Shown here piece by piece: positions 9,093 through 16,989 of a stretch of 64,000 nt of DNA (position 1 is the stretch's first letter; the number at the start of each line of letters is the position of its first letter). Source of the stretch: Butyrivibrio sp. LB2008 (GTDB taxonomy: Bacteria > Bacillota > Clostridia > Lachnospirales > Lachnospiraceae). Position numbers and translations under genes: made by a program. The stretch spans positions 280,258 to 344,257 of the forward strand of contig NZ_KK211305.1 in the NCBI RefSeq assembly GCF_000621565.1, read 5' to 3'. Under the pieces are notes generated by a model. That model was not told the origin of the DNA, did no database searches, and worked only from the letters and a program-made list of their open reading frames with translations.

Positions 9093-9174
9093 TGTAGTAT
9101 GGTAATTATACGTTTTAACGTATATAATTAAATAGTGATAACATTGTTTTTATCAGGATTATGGAGGTCGCAGC

Positions 9175-9633
9175 ATGAAATTAAACACTAGAATCTTTGG
9201 AGAGGTTGAGATTGAAGATAGTAAGATCATTTCTTTTCCAAATGGAATAATCGGTTTTCCTGATCTTAAGAGATTCACACTTATGCATGATGAGGAACAG
9301 GGAACAAATACGATCAAGTGGTTGCAGTCAATAGATGAGCCCGGATTTGCAATGCCTGTTATGGATCCGCTCTTTGTATGCCCGGATTATCAGCCTATAG
9401 TAGAAAAGGAAGCGGTTGCAGATATAGGCGATCTTCAGGATGAGGATATGCTTGTGCTTGTAACGGTTACGGTTCCGCATGACCTTAAGCAGATGACAGT
9501 AAATCTTAAGGGACCATTTATCATCAATACCAAGGAGATGAAGGCTTCTCAGACAATCATTGATAACGAGGACTATCCTGTTAAGTTCCCTATTTATGAT
9601 ATTTTGCAGAATAACAAAACAGCGAACGCATGA
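9175..9633 (+). CDS. fliW: flagellar assembly factor FliW
   Basis: This 152-residue protein has the FliW pattern: I-F-G-E-V-E-I, I-I-S-F-P-N-G-I-I-G-F-P-D-L-K-R-F near residues 18-35, and late L-K-G-P-F-I-I-N. FliW binds flagellin and, in Bacillus and relatives, also CsrA, so that secretion of flagellin controls its own translation. csrA follows by 24 nt, the usual arrangement. GGAGG precedes the ATG. A short palindrome at 9104-9129 lies in the preceding gap. Confidence 0.95.
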   Translation: MKLNTRIFGEVEIEDSKIISFPNGIIGFPDLKRFTLMHDEEQGTNTIKWLQSIDEPGFAMPVMDPLFVCPDYQPIVEKEAVADIGDLQDEDMLVLVTVTVPHDLKQMTVNLKGPFIINTKEMKASQTIIDNEDYPVKFPIYDILQNNKTANA

Positions 9634-9657
9634 TCATACAGTTGGGAGGGATAGCAT

Positions 9658-9873
9658 ATGTTAGCATTGTCTAGAAAAAAGAACGAAGCAATCGTTATTA
9701 ATAACAATATTGAGATTACTGTACTTGATATCAGAGGAGACCAGATCAAGATTGGAATCGCGGCTCCCAAGGAGATACCTATTTACAGAAAAGAAGTATA
9801 TATTCAGATCCAGAATGAAAATAAAGAAGCAACAGATGTATCCGGAATCGAGGAACTCAAGAAATTGCTTTGA
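9658..9873 (+). CDS. csrA: carbon storage regulator CsrA
   Basis: This 71-residue protein is recognisable as CsrA from M-L-A-L-S-R-K-K-N-E-A-I-V-I, the I-K-I-G-I-A-A-P-K-E-I-P-I-Y-R-K-E-V-Y core and an acidic tail. CsrA dimers bind GGA motifs in mRNA leaders and block ribosome entry. Its likely targets here are the two flagellin leaders about 5-6 kb downstream. It probably forms an operon with fliW and is followed by a good terminator. Confidence 0.96.
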   Translation: MLALSRKKNEAIVINNNIEITVLDIRGDQIKIGIAAPKEIPIYRKEVYIQIQNENKEATDVSGIEELKKLL

Positions 9874-9887
9874 TAAAGTGAAGTTAC

Positions 9888-9926
9888 AGCGGCTGCTACC
9901 GGAAAGAGGTGGTAGCCGCTTGTTTA
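9888..9926 (+). terminator. terminator after csrA
   Basis: A 13-bp stem, AGCGGCTGCTACC against GGTGGTAGCCGCT (two G-U pairs), with a 7-nt loop is followed by a T-rich tail. Confidence 0.8.
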
Positions 9927-10044
9927 TATCATAGCTTTGCTATGATATAAAACGCTCCGCTATGGATGCGACCGATGCGCAGATGAATTATGCAAGCTGA
10001 AGCTTGCACGCATCGGCGCGCAAAGAGTCGCGAGCGACTCTTTG
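9923..10044 (+). repeat. cluster of three hairpin repeats with a dispersed motif
   Basis: In order: a perfect hairpin with 13-bp arms (TTTATATCATAGC and complement), the dispersed motif ACGCTCCGCTATGGAT, a hairpin bounded by CCGATGCG/CGCATCGG, and a hairpin CAAAGAGTCGC/GCGACTCTTTG. The dispersed motif recurs near 31505 and 59090. The last hairpin recurs at 54167-54191. The layout resembles REP-type intergenic repeats. Confidence 0.7.
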
Positions 10045-10060
10045 ATTAACGAGGGACAGC

Positions 10061-11248
10061 ATGAGAATACTTTACTACTACTGGGATGAATTCAATGGCG
10101 AAGACTGTATTGATGCCATGAGAAGACTTGGACATGACGTTGATGTCATTAAAATTAAGCTTGAAGGTTATCAACTCACCGAAGAGGTCGATGATAAGTT
10201 CAGAGCTCTTTTGACCAGGGAAGAAGCAGGCAAAAGATATTATGACATTGTCTACAGCTTTGACTATTATCCGTGCATATCGGATGCGTGCCAAAAGTAC
10301 GATACGACGTATGTGTCATGGGTTTTTGACTGCCCGCATTATACGCTTGATTCACATACGATAACCAATCCCGTGAACAGGGTATTTGTCTTTGACAAAG
10401 AGCGCTATAGAGAGATGAAAGAGAAGGGAATAGAGACTGTCTCTTATTCTCCGCTCGGAGTAAATGAAAAGAGACTGGCAGAGTTCTGCGAGGATCTTGA
10501 TGCTCAGACAGGCGGAAATATTGTTTATCAGCATGATGTCTGTTTTCTTGGAAATTTATATGATAACGAATATAACTTTTATGACCGGGTGAGGTACCTT
10601 CCACCTGATCTTAAGGAATATATAGATGCGGTGATAAATCTTCAGGAAAAGATATACGGACACGACCTTTTTACAGATGAAAAGGCCATAACTCCTGCAC
10701 ATGTCAAACTGCTCAGAGAGTATATCAAATTTGAAGATACAGGAAATTACGATCTTGACTATGACAGGATAGTTCTTGATATGCTACGAAAAAAGGTGAC
10801 GGTAAACGAGAGAAGACATATCCTGGAAAAGATGGGCGAAAGATTTGATACCGTGCTTTATACGATGCCCGATGCAAAGCCTATAGAAGGAGTGAGAAAT
10901 CTTGGAATAGCCGATTACACAACCAAGATGCCGCTGGTATTCAGGCGAAGCAAGGTTAATCTCAATATTACATTAAGATCGATTGTTTCGGGTGTTTCGC
11001 TGAGAGTGCTTGATGTTCTCGCTGCCGGAGGCTTTCTCATAACTACTTATCAGAAAGAGATCGATGAATATTTTGAGAATGGCAAAGAACTTGTGATGGC
11101 GCGTACACCCGAAGAGATGATCGAACTTACCGCATATTATCTCGAACATGAAGATGAGAGGAAAGAGATAGCGGAAAATGGGCAAAAGAAGGTGTTTGAT
11201 GAGTTTGCTTATACTAAACTTTTGCCGAAAATATTAAAAGTTTATTAA
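10061..11248 (+). CDS. CgeB-like glycosyltransferase
   Basis: This 395-residue protein has a GT-B-type layout. The N-terminal Rossmann-like half has M-R-I-L-Y-Y-Y-W and Y-S-F-D-Y-Y-P, and a central segment W-V-F-D-C-P-H. The C-terminal half carries the family signature V-N-L-N-I-T-L-R, then R-V-L-D-V-L-A-A-G-G-F-L-I-T, near residues 305-335. It matches CgeB/DUF3880-type glycosyltransferases. Its position between csrA and flaG suggests it glycosylates flagellin, but the sugar and acceptor cannot be read from sequence. GAGGG precedes the ATG. Confidence 0.75.
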   Translation: MRILYYYWDEFNGEDCIDAMRRLGHDVDVIKIKLEGYQLTEEVDDKFRALLTREEAGKRYYDIVYSFDYYPCISDACQKYDTTYVSWVFDCPHYTLDSHTITNPVNRVFVFDKERYREMKEKGIETVSYSPLGVNEKRLAEFCEDLDAQTGGNIVYQHDVCFLGNLYDNEYNFYDRVRYLPPDLKEYIDAVINLQEKIYGHDLFTDEKAITPAHVKLLREYIKFEDTGNYDLDYDRIVLDMLRKKVTVNERRHILEKMGERFDTVLYTMPDAKPIEGVRNLGIADYTTKMPLVFRRSKVNLNITLRSIVSGVSLRVLDVLAAGGFLITTYQKEIDEYFENGKELVMARTPEEMIELTAYYLEHEDERKEIAENGQKKVFDEFAYTKLLPKILKVY

Positions 11249-11273
11249 ATCTGTAATTTTCTTTTCCAAAGGA

Positions 11274-11301
11274 TTAAAGATTACAGAACATCGTCCGATA
11301 T
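11274..11301 (+). promoter_or_regulatory. sigma-28 promoter for flaG-fliD-fliS
   Basis: TAAA-N16-TCCGATAT lies about 115 nt before flaG, with the same spacing as the flgL promoter. It would serve flaG and probably fliD, fliS and the gene after it. Confidence 0.6.
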
Positions 11302-11414
11302 AATCAGTAAGAAATATTATGCATATATTTGTTTATAGCGGAAAGAGGAAAGTGATACTCGTAAATGTTGATATATACAGGTAATTCCTGATTCTGACAT
11401 GGAGGTATGGGATT

Positions 11415-11888
11415 ATGGGAATGGATGGAATTAATGGATTTGTACCGATTGTTCAGCCGGTTCAGCCACAGGTAAAAACACAGATAAAAGATCAGAGCCA
11501 GGCTCAGAGCGAAGTTGTAAATTATGAAGTTAACGCTCAGGCTCAGGCAATGGATCTGACTGTTGAGGCGGCAGATAATTCAGCCGGTTCCAATAATGAA
11601 TCGTCTGCAAAAAATTTTGCAAATAATCAGAGCAAAAGAGCTGAGACAGAGGAACAGATACAGGCAGATAATGCCAAGATCAAGAAGGCAATCTCTGAGA
11701 TGACCAAGAAAGTTCAGTCTAATGCTGAAGCTGTTTTTGGAATTCACGAAAAGACCAACAGGGTGACTATCAAGATGGTGGACAAGGATACCAAGAAGGT
11801 TATCAAGGAATTTCCGCCGGATGAAACTCTTGATATGATCGCCAAGGTATGGGAAATCGCAGGAATCCTTGTTGACGAGAAAAGATAA
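11415..11888 (+). CDS. flaG: FlaG family flagellar protein
   Basis: The C-terminal half (about residues 90-157) carries the FlaG domain: F-G-I-H-E-K-T-N-R-V-T-I-K-M-V-D, then K-V-I-K-E-F-P-P-D-E-T-L-D-M-I-A-K. The first 80 residues are Gln/Asn/Ala-rich low complexity. FlaG proteins affect filament length and usually sit next to fliD, as here. GGAGG precedes the ATG. The length of 157 residues is a little above typical because of the linker. Confidence 0.9.
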   Translation: MGMDGINGFVPIVQPVQPQVKTQIKDQSQAQSEVVNYEVNAQAQAMDLTVEAADNSAGSNNESSAKNFANNQSKRAETEEQIQADNAKIKKAISEMTKKVQSNAEAVFGIHEKTNRVTIKMVDKDTKKVIKEFPPDETLDMIAKVWEIAGILVDEKR

Positions 11889-12000
11889 AAAGCTGTATCG
11901 GTGGCAGACAATATATTAAGTAAAAGCGAGCCGTAGCGAAGCGGTTCGATCGGGAATGGATTTCCGATTACATCTCACGGATTGAGAAAGGAGAATTGAT

Positions 12001-13527
12001 ATGCCTATTAGAATTACAGGAATGAACTCAGGTCTGGATACAGAGAGTATCATCACTGCTCTTACCCAGAAAAAGAAGGATAAGGTAGATACTTTTACCG
12101 GAGAACAGAAGAAGCTTTCCTGGAAGCAGGATAAGCTTAAAGAACTTAATAAGAAGGTCAACGATTTTTATAACGGCATACTGACCACAATGAAATTTTC
12201 AGCTGCGTATTCAAAGAAGACTACGACAGCTTCGAATTCAAGTGCTGTAACTGTTGTTACAGGTGAGAATGCTATGAATGCTACTCAGTCGCTGGATATT
12301 GATAGTCTTGCAAAGGCGTCATATCTTACAGGTGAAAAGATTGAGGTCGGCGGAAAGAATGCGACCAAGGATACGAAGATGTCCGATCTTGGAATCGTGG
12401 GCGAAACTCTTAAGTTCAAAATAGCCGGTAAAGAAACGGATACAATTGAAGTTAATATCGAAGAAAATGATACAATAGAAAGTGTTCTCAGTAAGTTAAA
12501 AAGTGCTAAATCCTCAGTGACGGGTACTTCTCTTAATTTTAATTATGATGAAGGAAACGGAAGATTTTATGTGGCTTCAAAAGAGATGGGAACAGCTGCA
12601 TCCTTCACTGTTGACGCAGCAGCGGATTCAAGTGAAGCAATGAAAAAGCTTGGATTTGTCGATAACGGAAAGAATTACATAGAAGCAAGCCAGGCGCATA
12701 TAGTCCTTAACGGCGAAGATTATTATTCTGATACAAATACCTTCGAGATCAACGGTCTTACAATAACTGCCAATGAAGAAGTAAAGGGAATAACTCTTTC
12801 TACCAAGCAGGATACAAGCGGAATCTATGACAATATAAAGAAGCTGATAAAAGATTACAACGATCTTATGAAAGATATCGCTACGTCGTACAATGCAGAC
12901 AAAGCCAAGAAGTACAAGATGCTGACTGACGATCAGAAAGATGCGATGTCTGACAAAGAGGTTGAGGAGTGGGAGAAAAAGATTAAAGACGGACTCCTTA
13001 GCGGTGACGAGACACTCGGTACGATTAGGAATGCTCTAAAAGAAGTCATGAGCAAATCTTTTGAAGTAAAAGGCAAAGACGGAACGTCAAGTAAGATGAC
13101 TCTTGCCGGCTTTGGAATTTCTACAGGAAGCTATTTTTCTACAGGTGAGAATGAGCGAGAAGTATTGCATATAGACGGTGACAAGGATGATTCTTCAAGC
13201 AGCGGAAATGCAGATCTTCTCGGAGCTGCTATATCATCTGATCCTGAAATGGTACAGAGCTTTTTTACACAGCTTTCATCGGCTCTTTCGGATAAGCTCT
13301 TTAATCTTATGAGGGGTAATGAATTAAGAAGCGCATTTACAATTTATGAAGATAAGCTTATGGCCTCTCAGTACAGCGCTTATAATACTAAGATCTCGGA
13401 TGCACAGAAAGCACTTGAGGCAGCTCAGGATAAATTCTATAGAAAATTTGCTACCATGGAGACGACGCTTTCCAAGATAAACAGTAACAGTTCCTCTCTT
13501 TCAGGTTTCTTTGGCGGAGGAGGCTGA
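12001..13527 (+). CDS. fliD: flagellar filament cap FliD
   Basis: FliD (HAP2) forms the cap that folds flagellin at the filament tip. The N-terminus (I-T-G-M-N-S-G-L-D-T-E-S-I-I) is the classic FliD start. The C-terminal region (Y-E-D-K-L, then a coiled coil ending in F-A-T-M-E-T-T-L-S-K-I-N-S) is also typical. It has 508 residues, within the family range, and ends in a Gly-rich tail. GAAAGGAG precedes the ATG. It lies 112 nt after flaG and 59 nt before fliS. Confidence 0.93.
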   Translation: MPIRITGMNSGLDTESIITALTQKKKDKVDTFTGEQKKLSWKQDKLKELNKKVNDFYNGILTTMKFSAAYSKKTTTASNSSAVTVVTGENAMNATQSLDIDSLAKASYLTGEKIEVGGKNATKDTKMSDLGIVGETLKFKIAGKETDTIEVNIEENDTIESVLSKLKSAKSSVTGTSLNFNYDEGNGRFYVASKEMGTAASFTVDAAADSSEAMKKLGFVDNGKNYIEASQAHIVLNGEDYYSDTNTFEINGLTITANEEVKGITLSTKQDTSGIYDNIKKLIKDYNDLMKDIATSYNADKAKKYKMLTDDQKDAMSDKEVEEWEKKIKDGLLSGDETLGTIRNALKEVMSKSFEVKGKDGTSSKMTLAGFGISTGSYFSTGENEREVLHIDGDKDDSSSSGNADLLGAAISSDPEMVQSFFTQLSSALSDKLFNLMRGNELRSAFTIYEDKLMASQYSAYNTKISDAQKALEAAQDKFYRKFATMETTLSKINSNSSSLSGFFGGGG

Positions 13528-13586
13528 TGGCATAATTTTTTAACTGGATTATACGGATATTTTATACAGAATGCGAGGGATCACAT

Positions 13587-13988
13587 ATGCCGGTAATGAC
13601 AACTCAACAGAAAGCTTATGCTCAGTACAAGAATAATAAAGTTATGGGTGCAAGCGGCCCCGAACTTACACTTATGCTCTATGACGGAGCGATAAAGTTC
13701 CTTAATATCGCGGATTATGCGATAGAAAATAACGATGTGTCCAAGGCGCATGAGAATATTATGAAGACGGAGCGCATCATTGACTATCTCAGAAACACAC
13801 TTGATATGAAGTATGCTGTTGCTCAGGACTTCGAGAATATGTATTCATATATAGGAAGAAGACTTGTTGAAGCAAATATCAACAAGGACAGAGATATTAT
13901 TGCTGAAGTCAATAAGCATATGCATGCCATCAGGGATAACTGGGTAGAAGTCATGAAGGCAAACAACATTGTTGTAAAGGATGCATGA
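13587..13988 (+). CDS. fliS: flagellin export chaperone FliS
   Basis: This 133-residue protein has the FliS pattern: A-Y-A-Q-Y-K-N-N-K-V near the start, L-T-L-M-L-Y-D-G-A-I-K-F near residues 28-40, and late R-D-N-W. FliS binds the flagellin C-terminus and prevents early polymerisation. It follows fliD in the standard order and probably serves both downstream flagellins. Confidence 0.95.
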   Translation: MPVMTTQQKAYAQYKNNKVMGASGPELTLMLYDGAIKFLNIADYAIENNDVSKAHENIMKTERIIDYLRNTLDMKYAVAQDFENMYSYIGRRLVEANINKDRDIIAEVNKHMHAIRDNWVEVMKANNIVVKDA

Positions 13989-14084
13989 CGATTGCGTGCA
14001 AATTCGCTATAATAGTCATTAGAGACCGCGCCGGAAATACAGGTTGTGTTTCCGGCGTAAGTTTTATCTAAGGGGGAAGTGCGC

Positions 14085-14564
14085 ATGTTATCTTCAAGTA
14101 TGGATATGCTGGAAGAAAGCCTTATAAAGAAGATTGATATAATGACAGAGATTGAGACAGAGAATGAGAAGCAAAAAGAAATTCTGTCCGATCCCGAAAA
14201 TGTTGATGAAGAGGCTTTTGATGCTACCGTCGATAAAAAGGGAGAACTTATCGATAAACTTGGTGCTATAGATGATGGTTTTCAGACTCTTTTTGACAGG
14301 ATAAAAGAAGATGTCGGAGCCAACAAAGAAGCATATGCGGATCAGATACGCCGTATGCAGGCACTGATACAGGATATTACCGCAAAGAGCGCATCTATTG
14401 AGGCTGCAGAACATAGAAATAAGAAGCTTGCAGAGAATTATTTTGATACCGCGCGACGTCAGATGAATGCAAATAAGCAGTCCTCCGCTGTGGCATTTAA
14501 TTACTACAGGACTATGAATAATTTCAAAGATATTCCTCCGCAGTTTCTGGATAAGAAGAATTGA
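14085..14564 (+). CDS. FliT/FlgN-like helical flagellar protein
   Basis: About 160 residues, almost entirely charged helix or coiled coil. It begins M-L-S-S-S-M-D-M-L and has a late A-F-N-Y-Y-R-T-M-N-N-F. It occupies the fliT position after fliS and resembles FlgN/FliT chaperones in size and composition, but I see no decisive motif. ATG 14085 fits the GGGGG ribosome binding site at 14072-14076 better than GTG 14079. A terminator hairpin follows. Confidence 0.6.
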   Translation: MLSSSMDMLEESLIKKIDIMTEIETENEKQKEILSDPENVDEEAFDATVDKKGELIDKLGAIDDGFQTLFDRIKEDVGANKEAYADQIRRMQALIQDITAKSASIEAAEHRNKKLAENYFDTARRQMNANKQSSAVAFNYYRTMNNFKDIPPQFLDKKN

Positions 14565-14580
14565 ATATAAGATTAGTGCA

Positions 14581-14618
14581 AAGAGGTTGCTGCCATATAT
14601 CGGACAGTAATCTCTTTT
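14581..14618 (+). terminator. terminator after the fliS region
   Basis: AAGAGGTTGCTG pairs with CAGTAATCTCTT through G-U wobbles around a 12-nt loop, followed by T-rich sequence. It separates the fliD-fliS unit from the flagellin promoter. Confidence 0.6.
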
Positions 14619-14693
14619 ACTTTAGAGAAAATTCGAAAAAAGTAGAAAAAAATTCATTATTGTATGTTTTTTTGAAAAAAATTAAAAAAAGGG

Positions 14694-14720
14694 TTAAGTA
14701 AACGAAAACACAGCCGATAA
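14694..14720 (+). promoter_or_regulatory. sigma-28 promoter for first flagellin gene
   Basis: TTAAGTAA-N11-GCCGATAA has a perfect -10 element and one mismatch in the -35. The block from the -10 to about 20 nt downstream (GATAATAATAGTGTAAAAC) is repeated before the second flagellin. Confidence 0.78.
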
Positions 14721-14750
14721 TAATAGTGTAAAACAAAAAAACAAGCAGCC

Positions 14751-14829
14751 ATGGAAGGGAGTCCGCGCAAGCTGCACAATATGGAAAGGATGAAAAAGGC
14801 AGCAGGGAAGCGGCCCCGTTCATGGAGGA
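14751..14829 (+). promoter_or_regulatory. candidate CsrA sites in flagellin leader 1
   Basis: The 115-nt leader has three ATGGA-type motifs, each followed by a second GGA: ATGGAAGGGA at 14751, ATGGAAAGGA at 14781 and ATGGAGGA at 14822. The last contains the ribosome binding site. Paired GGA sites, one over the ribosome binding site, are how CsrA represses hag in Bacillus. That it works the same way here is inference. Confidence 0.55.
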
Positions 14830-14836
14830 TAATAAT

Positions 14837-15667
14837 ATGGTAGTACAACACAATGTCACAGCGATGAATGCTAACAGACAGCTTGGTATCACAACAGATG
14901 TACAGGCTAAGTCAAGTGAGAAGCTCTCATCAGGTTACAAGATCAACAGAGCAGCAGATGACGCAGCAGGTCTTGCAATTTCCGAGAAGATGAGACGTCA
15001 GGTAAGAGGTCTTACACAGGCTTCAGCAAATGCTCAGGACGGTATCTCAGCAGTTCAGACAGCTGAAGGAGCTCTCAACGAAGTACACGATATGCTTCAG
15101 AGAATGAGTGAGCTTGCAATCAAGGCATCTAATGACACTCTTCAGACAACAGATCGTGCATACATCCAGAGAGAGGTTGATGCTCTTAGAGATGAGATTG
15201 ACAGGACAGGTGCTTCTACCCAGTTTAATAATACTAATCTTCTTGACGGAACATTTACTAACAAGAATCTTCAGGTTGGTTCAGAGAATTCAGCAAATAA
15301 TGTGATCAGAATAGACATTATAGCTCTTACAGCAACTGGTCTTAAGATTGACGGAACAAATATTAAGGTTACAGGAACAAGTGGTGTCAATGCAAAGGGA
15401 TCAATACAGAAGATCAAGGATGCTCTTGAAACTGTATCAAAGCAGAGATCTGACCTCGGTGCTATCCAGAACAGACTTGAGCATACAATAAAGAACCTTG
15501 ATAACGTAGTTGAGAATACACAGGCAGCTGAGTCACAGATCCGTGATACAGATATGGCTGAGGAAATGGTTAGATATTCTAACAACAATATCCTTGCTCA
15601 GGCAGGTCAGTCAATGCTTGCTCAGGCTAACCAGACAAACCAGGGTGTTCTTTCACTCCTTCAGTAA
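14837..15667 (+). CDS. flagellin, copy 1
   Basis: This is a compact 276-residue flagellin with the canonical N-terminal D0/D1 (N-V-T-A-M-N-A-N-R, S-S-G-Y-K-I-N-R-A-A-D-D-A-A-G-L-A-I-S-E-K-M-R) and C-terminal D1/D0 (R-L-E-H-T-I-K-N-L-D-N-V, I-L-A-Q-A-G-Q-S-M-L-A-Q-A-N-Q). It has no large D2/D3 domain. ATG 14837 is chosen over 14822 because GGAGG at 14824-14828 precedes it and the protein then aligns with copy 2. The two proteins share nearly identical ends and differ in the variable middle (about residues 90-190). Confidence 0.95.
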   Translation: MVVQHNVTAMNANRQLGITTDVQAKSSEKLSSGYKINRAADDAAGLAISEKMRRQVRGLTQASANAQDGISAVQTAEGALNEVHDMLQRMSELAIKASNDTLQTTDRAYIQREVDALRDEIDRTGASTQFNNTNLLDGTFTNKNLQVGSENSANNVIRIDIIALTATGLKIDGTNIKVTGTSGVNAKGSIQKIKDALETVSKQRSDLGAIQNRLEHTIKNLDNVVENTQAAESQIRDTDMAEEMVRYSNNNILAQAGQSMLAQANQTNQGVLSLLQ

Positions 15668-15706
15668 TAAATTTTAGGTAAAAAACATAACCCACTAATA
15701 TATAAG

Positions 15707-15739
15707 ATCGCCCCGGACCTCTCATCCGGGGCGATTTAT
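15707..15739 (+). terminator. terminator after flagellin 1
   Basis: A perfect 10-bp stem (ATCGCCCCGG/CCGGGGCGAT) with a 9-nt loop is followed by TTTATATT. Confidence 0.85.
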
Positions 15740-15800
15740 ATTGAATTTCTTCGAAATGCTTCTTTATAGAAAATTTATAATTTATTTTTCAATTTAGGGG

Positions 15801-15827
15801 TTATTTTTTTAGAATTATGGTCGATAA
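15801..15827 (+). promoter_or_regulatory. likely sigma-28 promoter for second flagellin gene
   Basis: The -10 element GTCGATAA and the downstream ATAATAGTGTAAAACAAA block match the first flagellin promoter. The -35 (TTAT at the right spacing) is weak, so expression may be lower or rely on another contact. Confidence 0.5.
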
Positions 15828-15897
15828 TAATAGTGTAAAACAAAACAGAGATGGTTTTTAGGCCAGCACTAAGAACTATTTCGTAACGAGCAAACGA

Positions 15898-15931
15898 GTG
15901 GCAAGGATGCCACCGTACAAATTCAAGGAGG
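15898..15931 (+). promoter_or_regulatory. candidate CsrA hairpin and ribosome binding site, flagellin 2
   Basis: GTGGC-AAGGAT-GCCAC forms a perfect 5-bp stem with a hexaloop showing GGA, the classic form of a high-affinity CsrA site. A second GGA lies in the ribosome binding site AAGGAGG at 15925-15931, about 22 nt away. This spacing would suit one CsrA dimer bridging both. Confidence 0.6.
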
Positions 15932-15940
15932 AATTATATT

Positions 15941-16771
15941 ATGGTAGTACAACACAACGTCACAGCAATGAATGCAAACAGACAGCTTGGAATCACAACT
16001 GGTATTCAGGCTAAGTCAAGTGAGAAGTTATCATCAGGTTACAAGATCAACCGTGCAGCAGATGATGCAGCAGGTCTTGCAATTTCTGAAAAGATGAGAC
16101 GTCAGGTAAGAGGTCTTACACAGGCTTCTGCTAACGCTCAGGATGGTATCTCAGCAGTTCAGACAGCTGAAGGTGCTCTTAACGAAGTACATGATATGCT
16201 TCAGAGAATGAACGAGCTTGCTACAAAGGCAGCTAACGAGACACTTCAGTCAACAGATCGTGCTTACATTGATGCAGAGATTTCACAGCTTAAGACTGAG
16301 ATTGACAGAACAGGTTCAGCTACTCAGTTCAACAACCAGAAACTTTTGGATGGTTCTTTCAAAGATAAGAAACTTCAGGTTGGTTCTGAGACAGATGGTG
16401 AGAACCAGATTACTGTTACTATCGGATCTATGAAGTGCACAGGAATCGGCATCACAGGTTCTAACTGCACTGTTGCAGGAACAGATGGTTCTAAGGCTCT
16501 TAAGGCTATGGATACAATCAAGAAAGCTCTTGAGAAGGTATCACAGCAGAGATCTGACCTCGGTGCTGTTCAGAACAGACTTGAGCACACAATCAAGAAC
16601 CTTGACAACGTAGTTGAGAATACACAGGCTGCTGAATCACAGATTCGTGATACAGATATGGCTACCGAGATGGTTAAGTATTCGAATAATAACATCCTTG
16701 CACAGGCTGGACAGTCAATGCTGGCTCAGGCTAACCAGACAAATCAGGGTGTTCTTTCACTTCTCGGATAA
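15941..16771 (+). CDS. flagellin, copy 2
   Basis: This 276-residue flagellin has the same length as copy 1, with nearly identical terminal D0/D1 regions and a different middle (about residues 90-190, with two cysteines). It lacks an outer D2/D3 domain. It has its own weak sigma-28-like promoter and its own CsrA-like leader, and it ends at a strong terminator. Having two flagellins with separate leaders suggests different expression or a mixed filament, which is inference. Confidence 0.95.
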   Translation: MVVQHNVTAMNANRQLGITTGIQAKSSEKLSSGYKINRAADDAAGLAISEKMRRQVRGLTQASANAQDGISAVQTAEGALNEVHDMLQRMNELATKAANETLQSTDRAYIDAEISQLKTEIDRTGSATQFNNQKLLDGSFKDKKLQVGSETDGENQITVTIGSMKCTGIGITGSNCTVAGTDGSKALKAMDTIKKALEKVSQQRSDLGAVQNRLEHTIKNLDNVVENTQAAESQIRDTDMATEMVKYSNNNILAQAGQSMLAQANQTNQGVLSLLG

Positions 16772-16822
16772 TTGTATATGGTTCACAAGTAATAATGGTC
16801 ATTTGCATAATTGCAACTACCG

Positions 16823-16853
16823 AAAAGGGCTCCGGAAACGGAGCCCTTTTTCT
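16823..16853 (+). terminator. terminator after flagellin 2
   Basis: AAAAGGGCTCCG-GAAA-CGGAGCCCTTTT is a perfect 12-bp stem with a GAAA tetraloop and a T tail. Confidence 0.9.
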
Positions 16854-16989
16854 GCATGATTTTAGTCGGAATTGGTATATAAAGTGAGTAATTATGCCCA
16901 TTTTGACAGCTATCTATGATAAAATATAAATGGTTTTTTAGGTAATCTATGCCTTTTTCAAACAGGCAATTTATTTGCAAGGGGGAATT

